Assembly (NCBI RefSeq): GCF_004343585.1
Contig: NZ_SLYW01000002.1
Coordinates: forward strand, 372,001 to 436,000
Reading direction: 5' to 3'
Length of the DNA stretch: 64,000 nucleotides
Source: Neorhizobium sp. JUb45
GTDB lineage: Bacteria; Pseudomonadota; Alphaproteobacteria; Rhizobiales; Rhizobiaceae
This document shows, one piece after another, positions 34,185 through 43,696 of the stretch (the first letter of the stretch is position 1; each line of letters begins with the position of its first letter). A program made the translations under genes and the position numbers. The notes beneath the pieces were generated by a model. That model was not told the origin of the DNA. It worked only from the letters and a program-made list of their open reading frames with translations, and searched no databases.

Positions 34185-34503
34185 GAAAATCTCCGACAAA
34201 TAAAATTTTCTGAGAATATTGATAAAAGTCATTAATTCGAAGTTACGAATAGTGCCTTTGATCAGGTAATTTATCGTTATATTTCGGCTACTTACGTCAG
34301 AAAAATGTGTGTGTCTGTCAGGTATGGTGGCGTTTATCACGATGACGGGTGAGATCGCCTGCGGCCGCCTGTCTTCATTCGCTTTGCCGCGGCCTTGAAT
34401 ATCGCCTTCCGCGTGCTGCCTGGCCTCTGGCAAGAAACCGCCGCAAAAAATGCCTTCTCGAAAAATTATCCTGAATCCCCCTTGCCAAACAACGGCATAG
34501 AAG
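34185..34503. other. Intergenic region with divergent promoters, no gene seen
   Basis: About 320 AT-richer bases between the divergent chemoreceptor and 4-Cys genes. Reverse-strand reading frames continue into it from the chemoreceptor, but without ribosome sites or PAS-like sequence. It presumably holds both promoters. Beyond the Irr-box-like palindrome at its edge I see no convincing structure. Confidence 0.5.
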
Positions 34504-34520
34504 TTTAGAATAATTCTAAT
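34504..34520. promoter_or_regulatory. Irr box (ICE)-like palindrome
   Basis: TTTAGAATAATTCTAAT fits the iron control element consensus TTTRGAAYNRTTCYAAA at all fixed positions but the last. It lies 54 bases upstream of the 4-Cys gene ATG, around where a promoter would be. Irr is the heme-responsive iron regulator of Rhizobiales. This predicts iron-dependent expression of that gene. Confidence 0.6.
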
Positions 34521-34573
34521 ATCATGAATGCGGGTGTCAGGTTTTGAGCCCGATAACAAAGAGGAAAAGCATT

Positions 34574-34774
34574 ATGTCGAACACTGCTGCTTGCAAGGCC
34601 TGCTCTTTTTATGAAGATCACATCGTAAACGCTGGCGCTGCTGCCGAGGACGCTGGTCTCTGTCGTTTCAACCCGCCGGTTTCGCAGCCGGATGCCAACG
34701 CCCGTGGCCTGTGGCCGGTCGTTGCCGCCAATGACTGGTGCGGCCAGTTCGACGAAGAAGGTGCTGCTGCCTGA
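34574..34774 (+). CDS. Small four-cysteine protein under a probable Irr box
   Basis: A 66-residue cytoplasmic protein with CKACSFYED near the N-terminus, LCRFNPPVSQP in the middle and NDWCGQFDEE near the end. The pattern C-x2-C...C-R-x-P...W-P-V...D-W-C-G is one I recall from small bacterial and phage proteins, probably binding a metal (zinc or iron/Fe-S) through the four cysteines. The function is not known to me. The ATG has a GAGG box at nine bases. With an Irr-box-like site upstream, a link to iron status is likely. It has its own terminator at 34800. Confidence 0.75.
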   Translation: MSNTAACKACSFYEDHIVNAGAAAEDAGLCRFNPPVSQPDANARGLWPVVAANDWCGQFDEEGAAA

Positions 34775-34799
34775 TCAGGCGCCGCCGATGAATTTCGAA

Positions 34800-34826
34800 A
34801 GGGCGGGCCATTGGCTCGCTCTTTTT
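34800..34826 (+). terminator. Intrinsic terminator after the four-cysteine gene
   Basis: AGGGCGGGCC (34800-34809), loop ATT, GGCTCGCTCT (34813-34822) pair through ten positions with two G-U pairs, followed by TTTTG. Confidence 0.75.
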
Positions 34827-34980
34827 GATTCTGGCAACGGACGGGGAATGTCCGGTTTCCAAACATTACCAACAATTCATGTCGCGGACACGTGCAGTTA
34901 AGTTGCGCCTTCCTATATCTCTTCTCATCCACCGCAGCCGTCCCCTCCGGCGCACCATTTGAAGAGAAGAAGGTACCAAC

Positions 34981-36561
34981 ATGCTCAAGAGCAAAATCGG
35001 CCGCCCCTCGCTGAAGACTGTCCTCCAGACCACGACCGTCGCAGGCCTTGCCGCGGTCATGCTTTCGACCGGTATCCCTGCCCAGGTCGTCCAGTCCTTC
35101 GCAGCCCCGGTTTCCGTCACCGCGCCGCAGGTTCCAAGCTTCGCTGATGTCGTATCGGCAGTTTCTCCCGCCGTCGTTTCCGTTCGTGTCCAGTCCGACA
35201 CGGAAACCGCATCCAACGATGAGCGTGGCGGTGGCAACGGTTTTTCCTTTGGCGGCCGCGGTTTTGAAAATCTCCCGGAAGACCATCCGCTGAAGCGCTT
35301 CTTCCGCGAATTCGGTGGCGAGCAGGGACCTGGTGGTCCGCAGGCTGGCCCGCGTGGCCGTGATCGCGCCGAGCGTGGTGGCCCGCAGCGTCCGCATCAC
35401 CTGCGTCCGACCGCACAGGGCTCCGGCTTCTTCATCTCCGAAGACGGTTATGTCGTCACCAACAACCACGTCGTGTCCGACGGTTCGGCCTATACGGTCG
35501 TGCTGAATGACGGCACCGAGCTGGATGCCAAGCTGATCGGCAAGGACAGCCGCACCGATCTCGCCGTGCTGAAGGTCGACGCTTCCAGCCGCAAGTTCAC
35601 CTATGTCAACTTCGCCGACGACAACAAGACGCGCGTCGGTGACTGGGTGGTGGCCGTCGGCAACCCGTTCGGCCTCGGTGGCACTGTTACCGCCGGTATC
35701 GTGTCTGCCCGTGGCCGCGACATCGGCTCCGGTCCTTATGACGATTTCATTCAGGTGGATGCCGCCGTCAACCGCGGCAATTCGGGTGGCCCGACCTTCA
35801 ACCTCAATGGCGAAGTGGTCGGCATCAACACCGCGATCTTCTCGCCGTCCGGTGGCAATGTCGGCATTGCCTTCGCGATCCCTGCCTCGACCGCCAAGGA
35901 TGTGGTCGCCGACCTGATGAAGGACGGCAAGGTAGAGCGCGGCTGGCTCGGTGTGCAGATCCAGCCGGTCAACAAGGATATCGCTGAAAGCCTCGGCCTG
36001 TCCGAGCCCAAGGGCGCGCTGGTTGTTGCCCCGCAGGAAGGCTCTCCGGGCCTGAAGGCCGGCATCAAGCAGGGTGACGTGATCACCGCCGTCAATGGCG
36101 ACCCGATCAACGACGCCCGCGATCTGGCCAAGAAGGTTGCCGCCTTTGCGCCGAACACCAAGATTGATGTTTCGATCTGGCGTGACGGCAAGGCGCAGTC
36201 CGTTCCGGTGACGCTGGGTAACATGGCGGCTGACGAAGCAGTCAAGGCCGACAACTCCACCGAGGAAGACACCAAGCCTTCGACCGAACAGGCGCTGGCA
36301 AGCCTCGGCATCAGCGTGCAGCCTTCGGTAGAGGGGACTGGCCTGACGATTACCGACGTTGATCCGGACTCCGAGGCTGCCTCGCGCGGCATCAAGGAAG
36401 GCGAGACGATTACCTCGGTGAACAACCAGGAAGTTTCGACCGCCGCGGCGCTCAACAAGGTGATCGCCCAGGCCAAGAAGGACGGCCGCACCCGCGCGCT
36501 GTTCCAGGTCGAGGCCAACGGATCGAGCCGTTTCGTGGCGCTGCCGATCAACGAAGGCTGA
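34981..36561 (+). CDS. degP: DegP/HtrA periplasmic serine protease
   Basis: A 526-residue Do-family protease-chaperone for misfolded envelope proteins. N-terminal export region with a hydrophobic tract (TTTVAGLAAVMLSTGIPA), then an extended Gly/Arg-rich linker (residues 85-145). The catalytic triad is H163 (TNNHVVS), D193 (SRTDLAVLK) and S268 (GNSGGPTF). Two PDZ domains follow (about 305-395 and 420-515; KAGIKQGDVITAVNG, ASRGIKEGETITSVN). In rhizobia it follows cycHJKL and precedes a two-component pair, as here. A terminator at 36590 separates it from that pair. Confidence 0.95.
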   Translation: MLKSKIGRPSLKTVLQTTTVAGLAAVMLSTGIPAQVVQSFAAPVSVTAPQVPSFADVVSAVSPAVVSVRVQSDTETASNDERGGGNGFSFGGRGFENLPEDHPLKRFFREFGGEQGPGGPQAGPRGRDRAERGGPQRPHHLRPTAQGSGFFISEDGYVVTNNHVVSDGSAYTVVLNDGTELDAKLIGKDSRTDLAVLKVDASSRKFTYVNFADDNKTRVGDWVVAVGNPFGLGGTVTAGIVSARGRDIGSGPYDDFIQVDAAVNRGNSGGPTFNLNGEVVGINTAIFSPSGGNVGIAFAIPASTAKDVVADLMKDGKVERGWLGVQIQPVNKDIAESLGLSEPKGALVVAPQEGSPGLKAGIKQGDVITAVNGDPINDARDLAKKVAAFAPNTKIDVSIWRDGKAQSVPVTLGNMAADEAVKADNSTEEDTKPSTEQALASLGISVQPSVEGTGLTITDVDPDSEAASRGIKEGETITSVNNQEVSTAAALNKVIAQAKKDGRTRALFQVEANGSSRFVALPINEG

Positions 36562-36589
36562 TCTCTCGTCAGACCTTAAGTGAAACGGA

Positions 36590-36620
36590 GGCGTCCGAAC
36601 GGAGTGGTTCGGGCGCCTTT
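36590..36620 (+). terminator. Intrinsic terminator after degP
   Basis: GGCGTCCGAAC (36590-36600) and GTTCGGGCGCC (36607-36617) form an 11-bp stem with one T-G wobble and a 6-base loop, followed by TTT. It lies between degP and the response regulator and may act as an attenuator, with some read-through into the latter. Confidence 0.7.
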
Positions 36621-36642
36621 CATGTTCAAGGGAGCCGTGCCG

Positions 36643-37401
36643 ATGGACATCAATCGCGATCAGGATGTGGGGACAGAGAAATCCGGTTTTACCGAAGCCT
36701 CGGGCGAGGTTATTGTCCCGCACATGAAGATTCTGGTGATTGAAGACGATCTGGAAGCCGCCGCCTATATGACGAAGGCTTTTCGCGAAACCGGCATCGT
36801 GGCGGATCACGCCAGCGATGGTGATAGCGGTTTGTTCATGGGCACGGAAAACGCCTATGACGTGATGGTCATTGACCGCATGTTGCCACGTCGCGACGGG
36901 CTTTCGGTGATTTCCGAACTGCGCAAACGCGGCATCAACACGCCGGTGCTGATCCTTTCCGCTCTTGGACAGGTGGATGACCGCGTGACCGGCCTGCGCG
37001 CCGGCGGCGATGATTATCTGCCAAAACCCTATGCTTTTTCCGAGCTTCTTGCCCGCGTGGAAGTGCTGGGGCGCCGCAAGGGTACGCCGGAACAGGACAT
37101 GGCCTACCGCGTCGGCGATCTCGAACTGGATCGTCTGAGCCATGAGGTGAAGCGGGCGGGCAAGGAAATCCTGCTGCAGCCGCGCGAATTCCGCCTGCTC
37201 GAATATCTGATGAAAAATGCCGGCCAGGTGGTGACCCGCACCATGCTGCTCGAGAACGTCTGGGACTATCATTTTGACCCGCAGACCAACGTCATCGACG
37301 TGCATGTGTCGCGGCTGCGCTCGAAAATCGAGAAGGATTTTGACAGACCCCTGCTCAAGACCATTCGCGGCGCCGGCTATATGATCAAGGACGAGGCGTG
37401 A
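36643..37401 (+). CDS. OmpR-family response regulator
   Basis: A 252-residue regulator. A 27-residue N-terminal extension precedes the receiver, which starts MKILVIEDDLEAA; the phospho-acceptor is in MVIDRMLPRRDG (D78, or D51 from the internal ATG at 36724). The winged helix includes LLQPREFRLLEYLMKN and DVHVSRLRSKIEKDF. I chose ATG 36643 because of a GGAG box eight bases upstream; 36724 has none but would give the usual family N-terminus. Close to CopR/QseB-type regulators. Coupled to the following kinase by a GTGA overlap. The degP neighbour suggests envelope stress control, an inference. Confidence 0.87.
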   Translation: MDINRDQDVGTEKSGFTEASGEVIVPHMKILVIEDDLEAAAYMTKAFRETGIVADHASDGDSGLFMGTENAYDVMVIDRMLPRRDGLSVISELRKRGINTPVLILSALGQVDDRVTGLRAGGDDYLPKPYAFSELLARVEVLGRRKGTPEQDMAYRVGDLELDRLSHEVKRAGKEILLQPREFRLLEYLMKNAGQVVTRTMLLENVWDYHFDPQTNVIDVHVSRLRSKIEKDFDRPLLKTIRGAGYMIKDEA

Positions 37402-38819
37402 ACCGCTTTTTGACCCGGCTTCGGCTGATGTTCCGTTCGACGGCCGTGCGGCTGTCCGGCCTCTATATCGTGCTGTTTGCGCTCTGCGCCGCGTTTCTCG
37501 TCTTTTATGTCACGGCAATGTCGGAACGGCTGCTGGTGCAGCAGACCCGGCAGACGGTGCAGGAAGAAATCGCCGATATTCAGCGCGCCTATGAACGAGG
37601 CGGCGTCAACCTGCTTTTGCGCATCATGGAACGGCGTGCCCGCCAGCCGGGCGCCAATCTTTATGTCATTGCCGGGCCGAATGGCGAAATGCTGGCCGGC
37701 AATGTCGCTTCGGTGCAGCCGGGCATATTGGAGACGGCTGGCTGGACGGAACGGCCGTTCACCTATGAACCCTATTCGGAATCGACCCGGCCGGGGCGCC
37801 ATTTCGCCATTGCCAATGTGCAGCAGCTGGATAACGGTCTGCGCATGATGGTGGGCCGCGACCTCGGCGATCCCAGCCGTTTTCGTTATATCGTGCGGCA
37901 GGCATTGATGGTGGCGCTGACCATCATGGGCGTCGGCGCGCTGATCATCTGGTTCGGCATCGGCCGCAATGCCCTGAAGCGCATCGACCGGATGTCTGCG
38001 GCGAGCCAGAAGATCATGGCGGGTGATCTTTCGCAGCGGCTGCCTGTGGGGCGTTCCGGCGACGAGTTCGACCGCTTGTCGGCCAATCTCAATGCCATGC
38101 TGGAGCGGATCGAAAAGCTGAACGAGGGCCTGCGGCAGGTTTCCGATAACATCGCCCATGACCTGAAGACGCCGTTGACGCGGCTGCGCAACAAGGCGGC
38201 CGATGCGCTGGGCGAAAGCGACGACACGGTGCGCCGCAATGCGCTGGAAGGGATTATCGGCGAATCCGACCAGCTGATCCGCACCTTCAACGCGCTTTTG
38301 ATGATTTCGCGTGTCGAGGCGGGGTCGATTGCGGCGGAAATGACGCCGGTCGATCTTTCCGCCATTTCGGCCGATAGCGCCGAGCTTTACGAACCGGTGG
38401 CCGACGAGGCGGGGCTGGAGTTGACGACGGAGATCGAGCCGGGCCTGACCGTCAACGGCAATCGCGAACTGATCGGCCAGGCAATCTTCAACCTGATCGA
38501 CAATGCCATCAAATATGCCGCGGAAGCCGAGGGCGAAAAGAAGATCGTCGTGAAGCTGGTCAAGGCGGCCGATGGTCTGCGGCTTTCCGTGTGCGACAAC
38601 GGGCCGGGTATTCCAGCCAACAAGCGCGATGCGGTCAAAAAACGGTTCGTGCGGCTGGATGAAAGTCGTTCGAAGCCGGGGACGGGGCTTGGGCTTTCGC
38701 TGGTCGAGGCGGTGATGGAACTGCATGGCGGCGGGCTGGAGCTTTCCGCGACCAATGGCGACGATGCGGATGTTCCGGGTCTCACGGTGACGATGGTGTT
38801 TCCGGTGGTGAAGGGGTGA
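37398..38819 (+). CDS. Sensor histidine kinase, partner of the preceding regulator
   Basis: A 473-residue membrane kinase starting at GTG within the regulator stop. Two helices (about 14-36 and 170-192) bound a periplasmic domain of about 130 residues (PGANLYVIAGPNGEMLAGNV in parts). HAMP follows with LKRIDRMSAASQKIMAGDLS, then HisKA SDNIAHDLKTPLTRLRNKA (H254), N box AIFNLIDNAIKYA, VCDNGPGIP and PGTGLGLSLVEAVMELHGG. Architecture matches kinases of the QseC/CusS group. Signal unknown. Confidence 0.9.
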   Translation: MNRFLTRLRLMFRSTAVRLSGLYIVLFALCAAFLVFYVTAMSERLLVQQTRQTVQEEIADIQRAYERGGVNLLLRIMERRARQPGANLYVIAGPNGEMLAGNVASVQPGILETAGWTERPFTYEPYSESTRPGRHFAIANVQQLDNGLRMMVGRDLGDPSRFRYIVRQALMVALTIMGVGALIIWFGIGRNALKRIDRMSAASQKIMAGDLSQRLPVGRSGDEFDRLSANLNAMLERIEKLNEGLRQVSDNIAHDLKTPLTRLRNKAADALGESDDTVRRNALEGIIGESDQLIRTFNALLMISRVEAGSIAAEMTPVDLSAISADSAELYEPVADEAGLELTTEIEPGLTVNGNRELIGQAIFNLIDNAIKYAAEAEGEKKIVVKLVKAADGLRLSVCDNGPGIPANKRDAVKKRFVRLDESRSKPGTGLGLSLVEAVMELHGGGLELSATNGDDADVPGLTVTMVFPVVKG

Positions 38820-38831
38820 GGGGCTGATAAA

Positions 38832-39012
38832 AGACCCCGCCCCAAACCCGACCGGGGCGAGCCACGTGTCTCGCCCGTCCTTCGGACCCCTACAAGGGGG
38901 AGGGGCTTAACCCAGCCGATCCGCCGAAGTGAATTGAGGCGGACCGTTGCGGCAAATTTTCTCCCCCTTTGTGGCGGGGTCCGAAGGACGCCGGCAGGCC
39001 AGAGGGGGACTT
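38832..39012 (+). repeat. Interspersed palindromic repeat, family D
   Basis: Left part: ACCCCGCCCC, ACCGGGGCGAGCCACG, TCTCGCCCGTCCTTCGGACC and AGGGGGAGGGG. Right part: TCTCCCCCTTTGTGGCGGGG, TCCGAAGGACGCC and GGCAGGCCAGAGGGGG. Left and right share complementary blocks (CTTCGGACCCC with GGGGTCCGAAG). Fragments of D are fused to the repeats inside terL (5647-5700) and ccmH (31839-31858). It lies between the kinase and the convergent gntP gene; no gene is seen in this 238-base gap. Confidence 0.75.
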
Positions 39013-39057
39013 GCTTCACGAGGGGCGTCTCGGTTTCCCTTGATTGGCGCGGCCTTC

Positions 39058-40464
39058 TCACACCAGAGGCGGCGCCAGGTTCATCAGCAGGACCATCACC
39101 AGTCCCACCAGTGAGACGATCGACTGGATGACCGAAATGGTCGCGGTCGCTTCTCCCATCGACATGCCAAAACTTTCCTTCACCAGCCAGAAGCCGGCAT
39201 GGTTGGCATAGTTGAAGAACAGCGAGCCGCAGCCGATCGACAGCGCCAGAAGCGAGGTGTTGAGTGCCGGATCGCCACCGGCGAGTGGCGCAAGCAGGCC
39301 CGAGGCGCCGACGATGCCGACCGTGGCCGAACCGGTCGAGACCGACAGGAGCATGGCGATCGACCAGCCGAGCGCCAGAGGCGACAGCGAGAACTGCTGG
39401 CTCATATGCATGATCGCATCGCCGACCTTGGCATCGGTCAGCACATGCTGGAAGGCACCGCCGCCGGCGATGATCAGCAACACGTTGGCGATCGGCTTGA
39501 CGCTGGCCGACATTGAATTGCGCAACTCTTCCGTATCGCCGCCGCGACCCCAGATCAGCACGGACGCCGCAAACAGCACGCCGATCAGCATGGCAATCGC
39601 CGGATCGCCGAGGAAATCGGTGACGGTGAGGATTGCCGAATCTTTTGCGAAGATCAGTTCGGCGACGGCATGAAAAAGCATCAGCACGGCGGGCAGCAGC
39701 GCCGTGAGCAGGCTGATGCCAAGGCTTGGCGGGGTTTGCGCCGGTCTGGCGTCCGGTTCGGCCTCGTTGGCAGCCTTGACGGAAAACTGGTCGATCAGCG
39801 CCTGGTCCGGCCTGACCTTCAGGCGCGGGGTGACAATGGCGCCATAAACGGGTCCGGCAAGGATGATCGCCGGAATTGCGGCGATGAACCCGTAAAGCAT
39901 GGTGGCGCCGATATTGGCCTTCAGCGAGGCAATCGCCGTCAGCGGGCCCGGATGCGGCGGCACCATGCCGTGCATGGCGGCAAGTGCTGCAATCACCGGC
40001 ACGCCGACATAGACATAGGCCGAGCCCTTGATGGCTTTTGTCGCCTCAAGCTTGCGCGCAACGCTGAAGATCAACGGCAGAAGCACGACGAGGCCGACTT
40101 CGAAGAACATCGGGATGCCGATGACGAAGGCGGCGCCGGCCATGGCCCAGGGCAACATGCGCGTCGAGGTTTTTGCGATGATGAGGTTGGAAATGCCCTC
40201 GGTGACACCGCCTTCGGCAAGGATCTTGCCGAGCATGGCGCCGAGCGCGACCACGAGGCCGACCGCCCCGAGCGTGCCGCCGGCACCACTTTCGATCGAC
40301 TTGATCAGCTTGTCGAGCGGCATGCCGGCAATCAGCCCGACGGCGATCGATGTGATGATCAGCGCGAGCAGGGGATGCAGCCTGATCTTCGAAACGATCA
40401 GCAGCACAAGGAAAACCACGCCGCCGACAGCGGTCGCGAGCAGCGCATAGTCTGAGGAACTCAT
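39058..40464 (-). CDS. GntP-family gluconate permease
   Basis: A 468-residue polytopic permease of the GntP/GntT family (about 12-14 helices). Signatures: KIRLHPLLALIITSIAVGL, the GTLGAVGLVVALGAMLGKI stretch, MFFEVGLVVLLPLIF, AALAAMHGMVPPHPGP, FNYANHAGFWLVKE and SFGMSMGEATATIS. These are hallmark GntP regions; members carry gluconate or related sugar acids with protons. The ATG at 40462-40464 has a GGGAGA box. It separates the kinase from glnE, which I recall as neighbours in other rhizobia, so it may be an insertion. The 238 bases upstream show no gene. Confidence 0.92.
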   Translation of the reverse strand: MSSSDYALLATAVGGVVFLVLLIVSKIRLHPLLALIITSIAVGLIAGMPLDKLIKSIESGAGGTLGAVGLVVALGAMLGKILAEGGVTEGISNLIIAKTSTRMLPWAMAGAAFVIGIPMFFEVGLVVLLPLIFSVARKLEATKAIKGSAYVYVGVPVIAALAAMHGMVPPHPGPLTAIASLKANIGATMLYGFIAAIPAIILAGPVYGAIVTPRLKVRPDQALIDQFSVKAANEAEPDARPAQTPPSLGISLLTALLPAVLMLFHAVAELIFAKDSAILTVTDFLGDPAIAMLIGVLFAASVLIWGRGGDTEELRNSMSASVKPIANVLLIIAGGGAFQHVLTDAKVGDAIMHMSQQFSLSPLALGWSIAMLLSVSTGSATVGIVGASGLLAPLAGGDPALNTSLLALSIGCGSLFFNYANHAGFWLVKESFGMSMGEATATISVIQSIVSLVGLVMVLLMNLAPPLV

Positions 40465-40702
40465 AATCTCTCCCGAAGATATGACCTGCGGGCGTCGACC
40501 ATTCCCGGTGACTCCTTTGCCGGGGCGATGGTGGAAGGCTGCAGGGGGTGGAGTTGAAAAACTCCGAGGACGCAGAACTGCAGTTAGATCGTTAAAATAT
40601 GTGGTTCGTCAATAGTTGGTGTGCAATGCAATATTTCGGTCGCTTCCTCAAGCGTGCTTGCCGGGTTAGAACTGGCGAAAAGCAGAGGGAGGAAGATCGG
40701 TC

Positions 40703-43654
40703 ATGAACAGCGGAAACCGGCTCGATACGGTGAAGGCGGATGCCATACGCCCGTTCAACAAGACCGAAGCCAGGGCGGCACTGGTGGCGCTGAAGGAGAT
40801 GGCGGGCCAAGAGCCGGCCATCGCGGCGCTTTTGGCCGACGAAAGCCCGCTCAGGGATTTTGTCACCGCTGCCTTCAGCCTGTCGCCCTATCTGCGCGAG
40901 ACGGCGACGATAACGCCCTCCATTCTTGCCGCCGCGATCACGCAACCGCTGGAGCCGCTGCTGGACAGTATTGTCGCGCGGGCGAGAAACTGCTGGAAGC
41001 CGGGTGGTGATGGCGCAATCCCTTCCGAAGCCGAGGTGATGATGGCACTGAGGCGTGCCAAGCGCGAGGCGGCCTTCGTGATCGCCATGGCTGATCTGGC
41101 GCGCATCTTTACCGCTTTCGACACCACGCGCTGGCTGACGGCACTGGCGGATGCGGCCGTTGCCGCCTCGATCGATCATCTTCTGCTCAATGCCCATGGT
41201 GCCGGCAAGCTGACACTGGCCGTTCCCGACCAGCCGAGCCTCGGCAGCGGGCTTGCCGTGATCGGCATGGGCAAACATGGCGCCGGCGAGCTCAACTATT
41301 CTTCCGATATCGATATCGTCGTGTTTTACGAGATCGATACCGGCACGCTGCCCGATCCGCTGGATGCCTCGGAAACCTATGGGCGGTTGATGCGCCGGCT
41401 GGTGCGGATCCTGCAGGAGCGCACCGGTGAGGGTTATGTGTTCCGCACGGATCTCAGGCTTCGTCCCGACCCCGGATCGACGCCGCTTGCCGTCTCCATG
41501 GACGCGGCGATGATCTATTACGAGGGCAGGGGCCAAAACTGGGAGCGCGCCGCCTATATCAAGGCGCGGCCGGTGGCCGGTGATATCGCGGCCGGCACGC
41601 TGTTCCTGAAACAGCTGCAGCCTTTCGTGTTTCGCAAATATCTCGATTATGCGGCGATTGCCGACATTCACGGCATCAAGCGGCAGATCCATGCGCACAA
41701 GGGGTATGGCGACATTGCGGTCAAAGGCCATGACGTGAAGCTCGGGCGCGGCGGCATCCGCGAAATCGAGTTTTTCGTGCAGACGCAGCAGCTGATTGCC
41801 GGCGGGCGGATGACGGCGCTGCGTTCGCGCCGCACCGACGAGACGCTGGCGGCGCTGGCGGAAGCACGCTGGATCACGCCCGTGGTGGAACGCCAACTGA
41901 CGGCTGCCTACTGGTTCCTGCGCGATGTCGAGCACCGTATCCAGATGGTGCGCGACGAGCAGAGCCACAAACTGCCGACCACCGAGACCGAGCTGAAGCG
42001 CATCGCGTTGATGATGGGCTTTGACGACGTGGCCGGTTTTTCAGGCCGTGTCGATACGGTGCTGCGGACGGTGGAGCGCTGTTATGCGCGGCTGTTCGAA
42101 AAGGAGACCGAAGGCGGCGAGGCAAAGGTTTCGCTGGTGTTTGCTGGCGGCCAGGACGATCCGAAGACGCTGGAATGGCTGTCCAAGGTCGGGTTTGAGC
42201 GGCCCTCCGACATGTCGCGCGTCATTCGGGCCTGGCATGCGGGGCGCTACCGCGCCATGCAATCCGCCGAGGCACGCGAGCGGCTGACGGCGCTGATGCC
42301 GGACCTTCTGAGCGCCTTTGCCGCCGGCAAGCGACCGGACGACGTGCTTTTGCGTTTCGACAGTTTTCTGTCCGGTCTTCCGGCCGGCATCCAGCTGTTT
42401 TCGCTGCTGGGCAGCAATCCGGCGATCCTGACGCTGCTGGTCACCATCCTCTCCTCGGCACCACGTTTGGCGGATATCATCGCGTCGCGTCCGCATGTGT
42501 TCGACGGGTTGCTCGATCCGCGGCTGATGGCGGAAATGCCGACTAAGGCCGAGATGAAGGGGCGGCTTGGCAATTTCCTTCAGAACGCTGGCCACCATGA
42601 GGACGTGCTGGACCGGCTGCGCATCTTTGCCGCCGAACAGCGGTTTCTGATCGGTGTGCGGTTTCTGACCGGGGCGATTGCCGCGGATGTCGCGGCGCGT
42701 GCCTTTACCGAACTGGCCGATCTGCTGATCGAACAGGCGCTGGCCGCCGTCATTCGCGACATGGAGACGGCGCACGGAAAATATCCGGGCGGGCGGGTGA
42801 TCGTGCTCGGCATGGGCAAGCTTGGCAGCTATGAACTGACGGCGGGTTCGGATGTCGATCTGATCCTGCTCTATGACTATGACGACAGCGCCGACGAATC
42901 CGATGGGCCAAAGCGGCTCGACTCGATGCGCTATTTTTCGCGGCTGACGCAGCGCCTGATCGCAGCGCTGTCTGCGCCGACGGCGGAAGGTGTTATTTTC
43001 GAAGTGGACCTGCGCCTGCGCCCCTCCGGCAACAAGGGGCCGGTGGCGACGCGCATCAATGCGTTCGGCAAATATCAGCGGGAAGAGGCCTGGACCTGGG
43101 AACATCTGGCGCTGACGCGGGCGCGGGTGATTTGCGGCGATGACAGTTTGCGCAATGAGGCGGACGCGATCATCGACGAGGTGCTGGCGCAGAAACGCGA
43201 CGTGGCCAAGGTGACGGCGGAAGTGGCGGAAATGCGGGCATTGATCGCGCAGGAAAAGCCGCCCAAGGATATCTGGGATTTCAAGCTTATCGCTGGCGGT
43301 CTGGTCGATATCGAGTTCATCGCCCAGTATCTGCAGCTGATTGCGCCGGCTCGGGGAGAAGATATCGATATGGGCGGGATGAGTACGGCCGAGGCTTTGG
43401 CAGCATTGGGCGAGCGGATGATGGTGCCGGGCGATCTCGATACCGCGCTGGAGGCCCTGAAACTGTTTACGGCGCTGTCGCAGACCGTGCGGTTGTGCAT
43501 CGACGGCGATTTCGATCCGCGCGAGGCGCCGCAGGGGCTGGTCGAGCTGCTGTGCCGGGTGGGGGATTGCCCCGATTTGAAATCGCTTGAGGGCGAGGTG
43601 AAGCGGCTGTCGAAGGCGGGGCGGGAGATTTTTGGACGGGTGGTGCGGGTTTAA
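40703..43654 (+). CDS. glnE: GlnE, glutamine synthetase adenylyltransferase/deadenylylase
   Basis: A 983-residue bifunctional enzyme that adds AMP to or removes it from glutamine synthetase, under control of PII proteins. Two nucleotidyltransferase domains: the N-terminal deadenylylase with GMGKHGAGELNYSSDIDIVV near residue 187, and the C-terminal adenylylase with GMGKLGSYELTAGSDVDLIL near residue 703. GRGGIREIEFFVQ and AGGLVDIEFIAQYLQL follow the respective domains. Length is normal. The ATG at 40703 follows GGAGG at nine bases. Confidence 0.96.
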   Translation: MNSGNRLDTVKADAIRPFNKTEARAALVALKEMAGQEPAIAALLADESPLRDFVTAAFSLSPYLRETATITPSILAAAITQPLEPLLDSIVARARNCWKPGGDGAIPSEAEVMMALRRAKREAAFVIAMADLARIFTAFDTTRWLTALADAAVAASIDHLLLNAHGAGKLTLAVPDQPSLGSGLAVIGMGKHGAGELNYSSDIDIVVFYEIDTGTLPDPLDASETYGRLMRRLVRILQERTGEGYVFRTDLRLRPDPGSTPLAVSMDAAMIYYEGRGQNWERAAYIKARPVAGDIAAGTLFLKQLQPFVFRKYLDYAAIADIHGIKRQIHAHKGYGDIAVKGHDVKLGRGGIREIEFFVQTQQLIAGGRMTALRSRRTDETLAALAEARWITPVVERQLTAAYWFLRDVEHRIQMVRDEQSHKLPTTETELKRIALMMGFDDVAGFSGRVDTVLRTVERCYARLFEKETEGGEAKVSLVFAGGQDDPKTLEWLSKVGFERPSDMSRVIRAWHAGRYRAMQSAEARERLTALMPDLLSAFAAGKRPDDVLLRFDSFLSGLPAGIQLFSLLGSNPAILTLLVTILSSAPRLADIIASRPHVFDGLLDPRLMAEMPTKAEMKGRLGNFLQNAGHHEDVLDRLRIFAAEQRFLIGVRFLTGAIAADVAARAFTELADLLIEQALAAVIRDMETAHGKYPGGRVIVLGMGKLGSYELTAGSDVDLILLYDYDDSADESDGPKRLDSMRYFSRLTQRLIAALSAPTAEGVIFEVDLRLRPSGNKGPVATRINAFGKYQREEAWTWEHLALTRARVICGDDSLRNEADAIIDEVLAQKRDVAKVTAEVAEMRALIAQEKPPKDIWDFKLIAGGLVDIEFIAQYLQLIAPARGEDIDMGGMSTAEALAALGERMMVPGDLDTALEALKLFTALSQTVRLCIDGDFDPREAPQGLVELLCRVGDCPDLKSLEGEVKRLSKAGREIFGRVVRV

Positions 43655-43696
43655 GCTGCATGGCTGTTTGATTTTTTGGACGGACGGTGCCGCTCA

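Noticed and set aside
34618..37305. 895-codon reverse frame across the degP region
   Set aside because: It is antisense to degP and the response regulator, both unambiguous, and has no ribosome site or motif.
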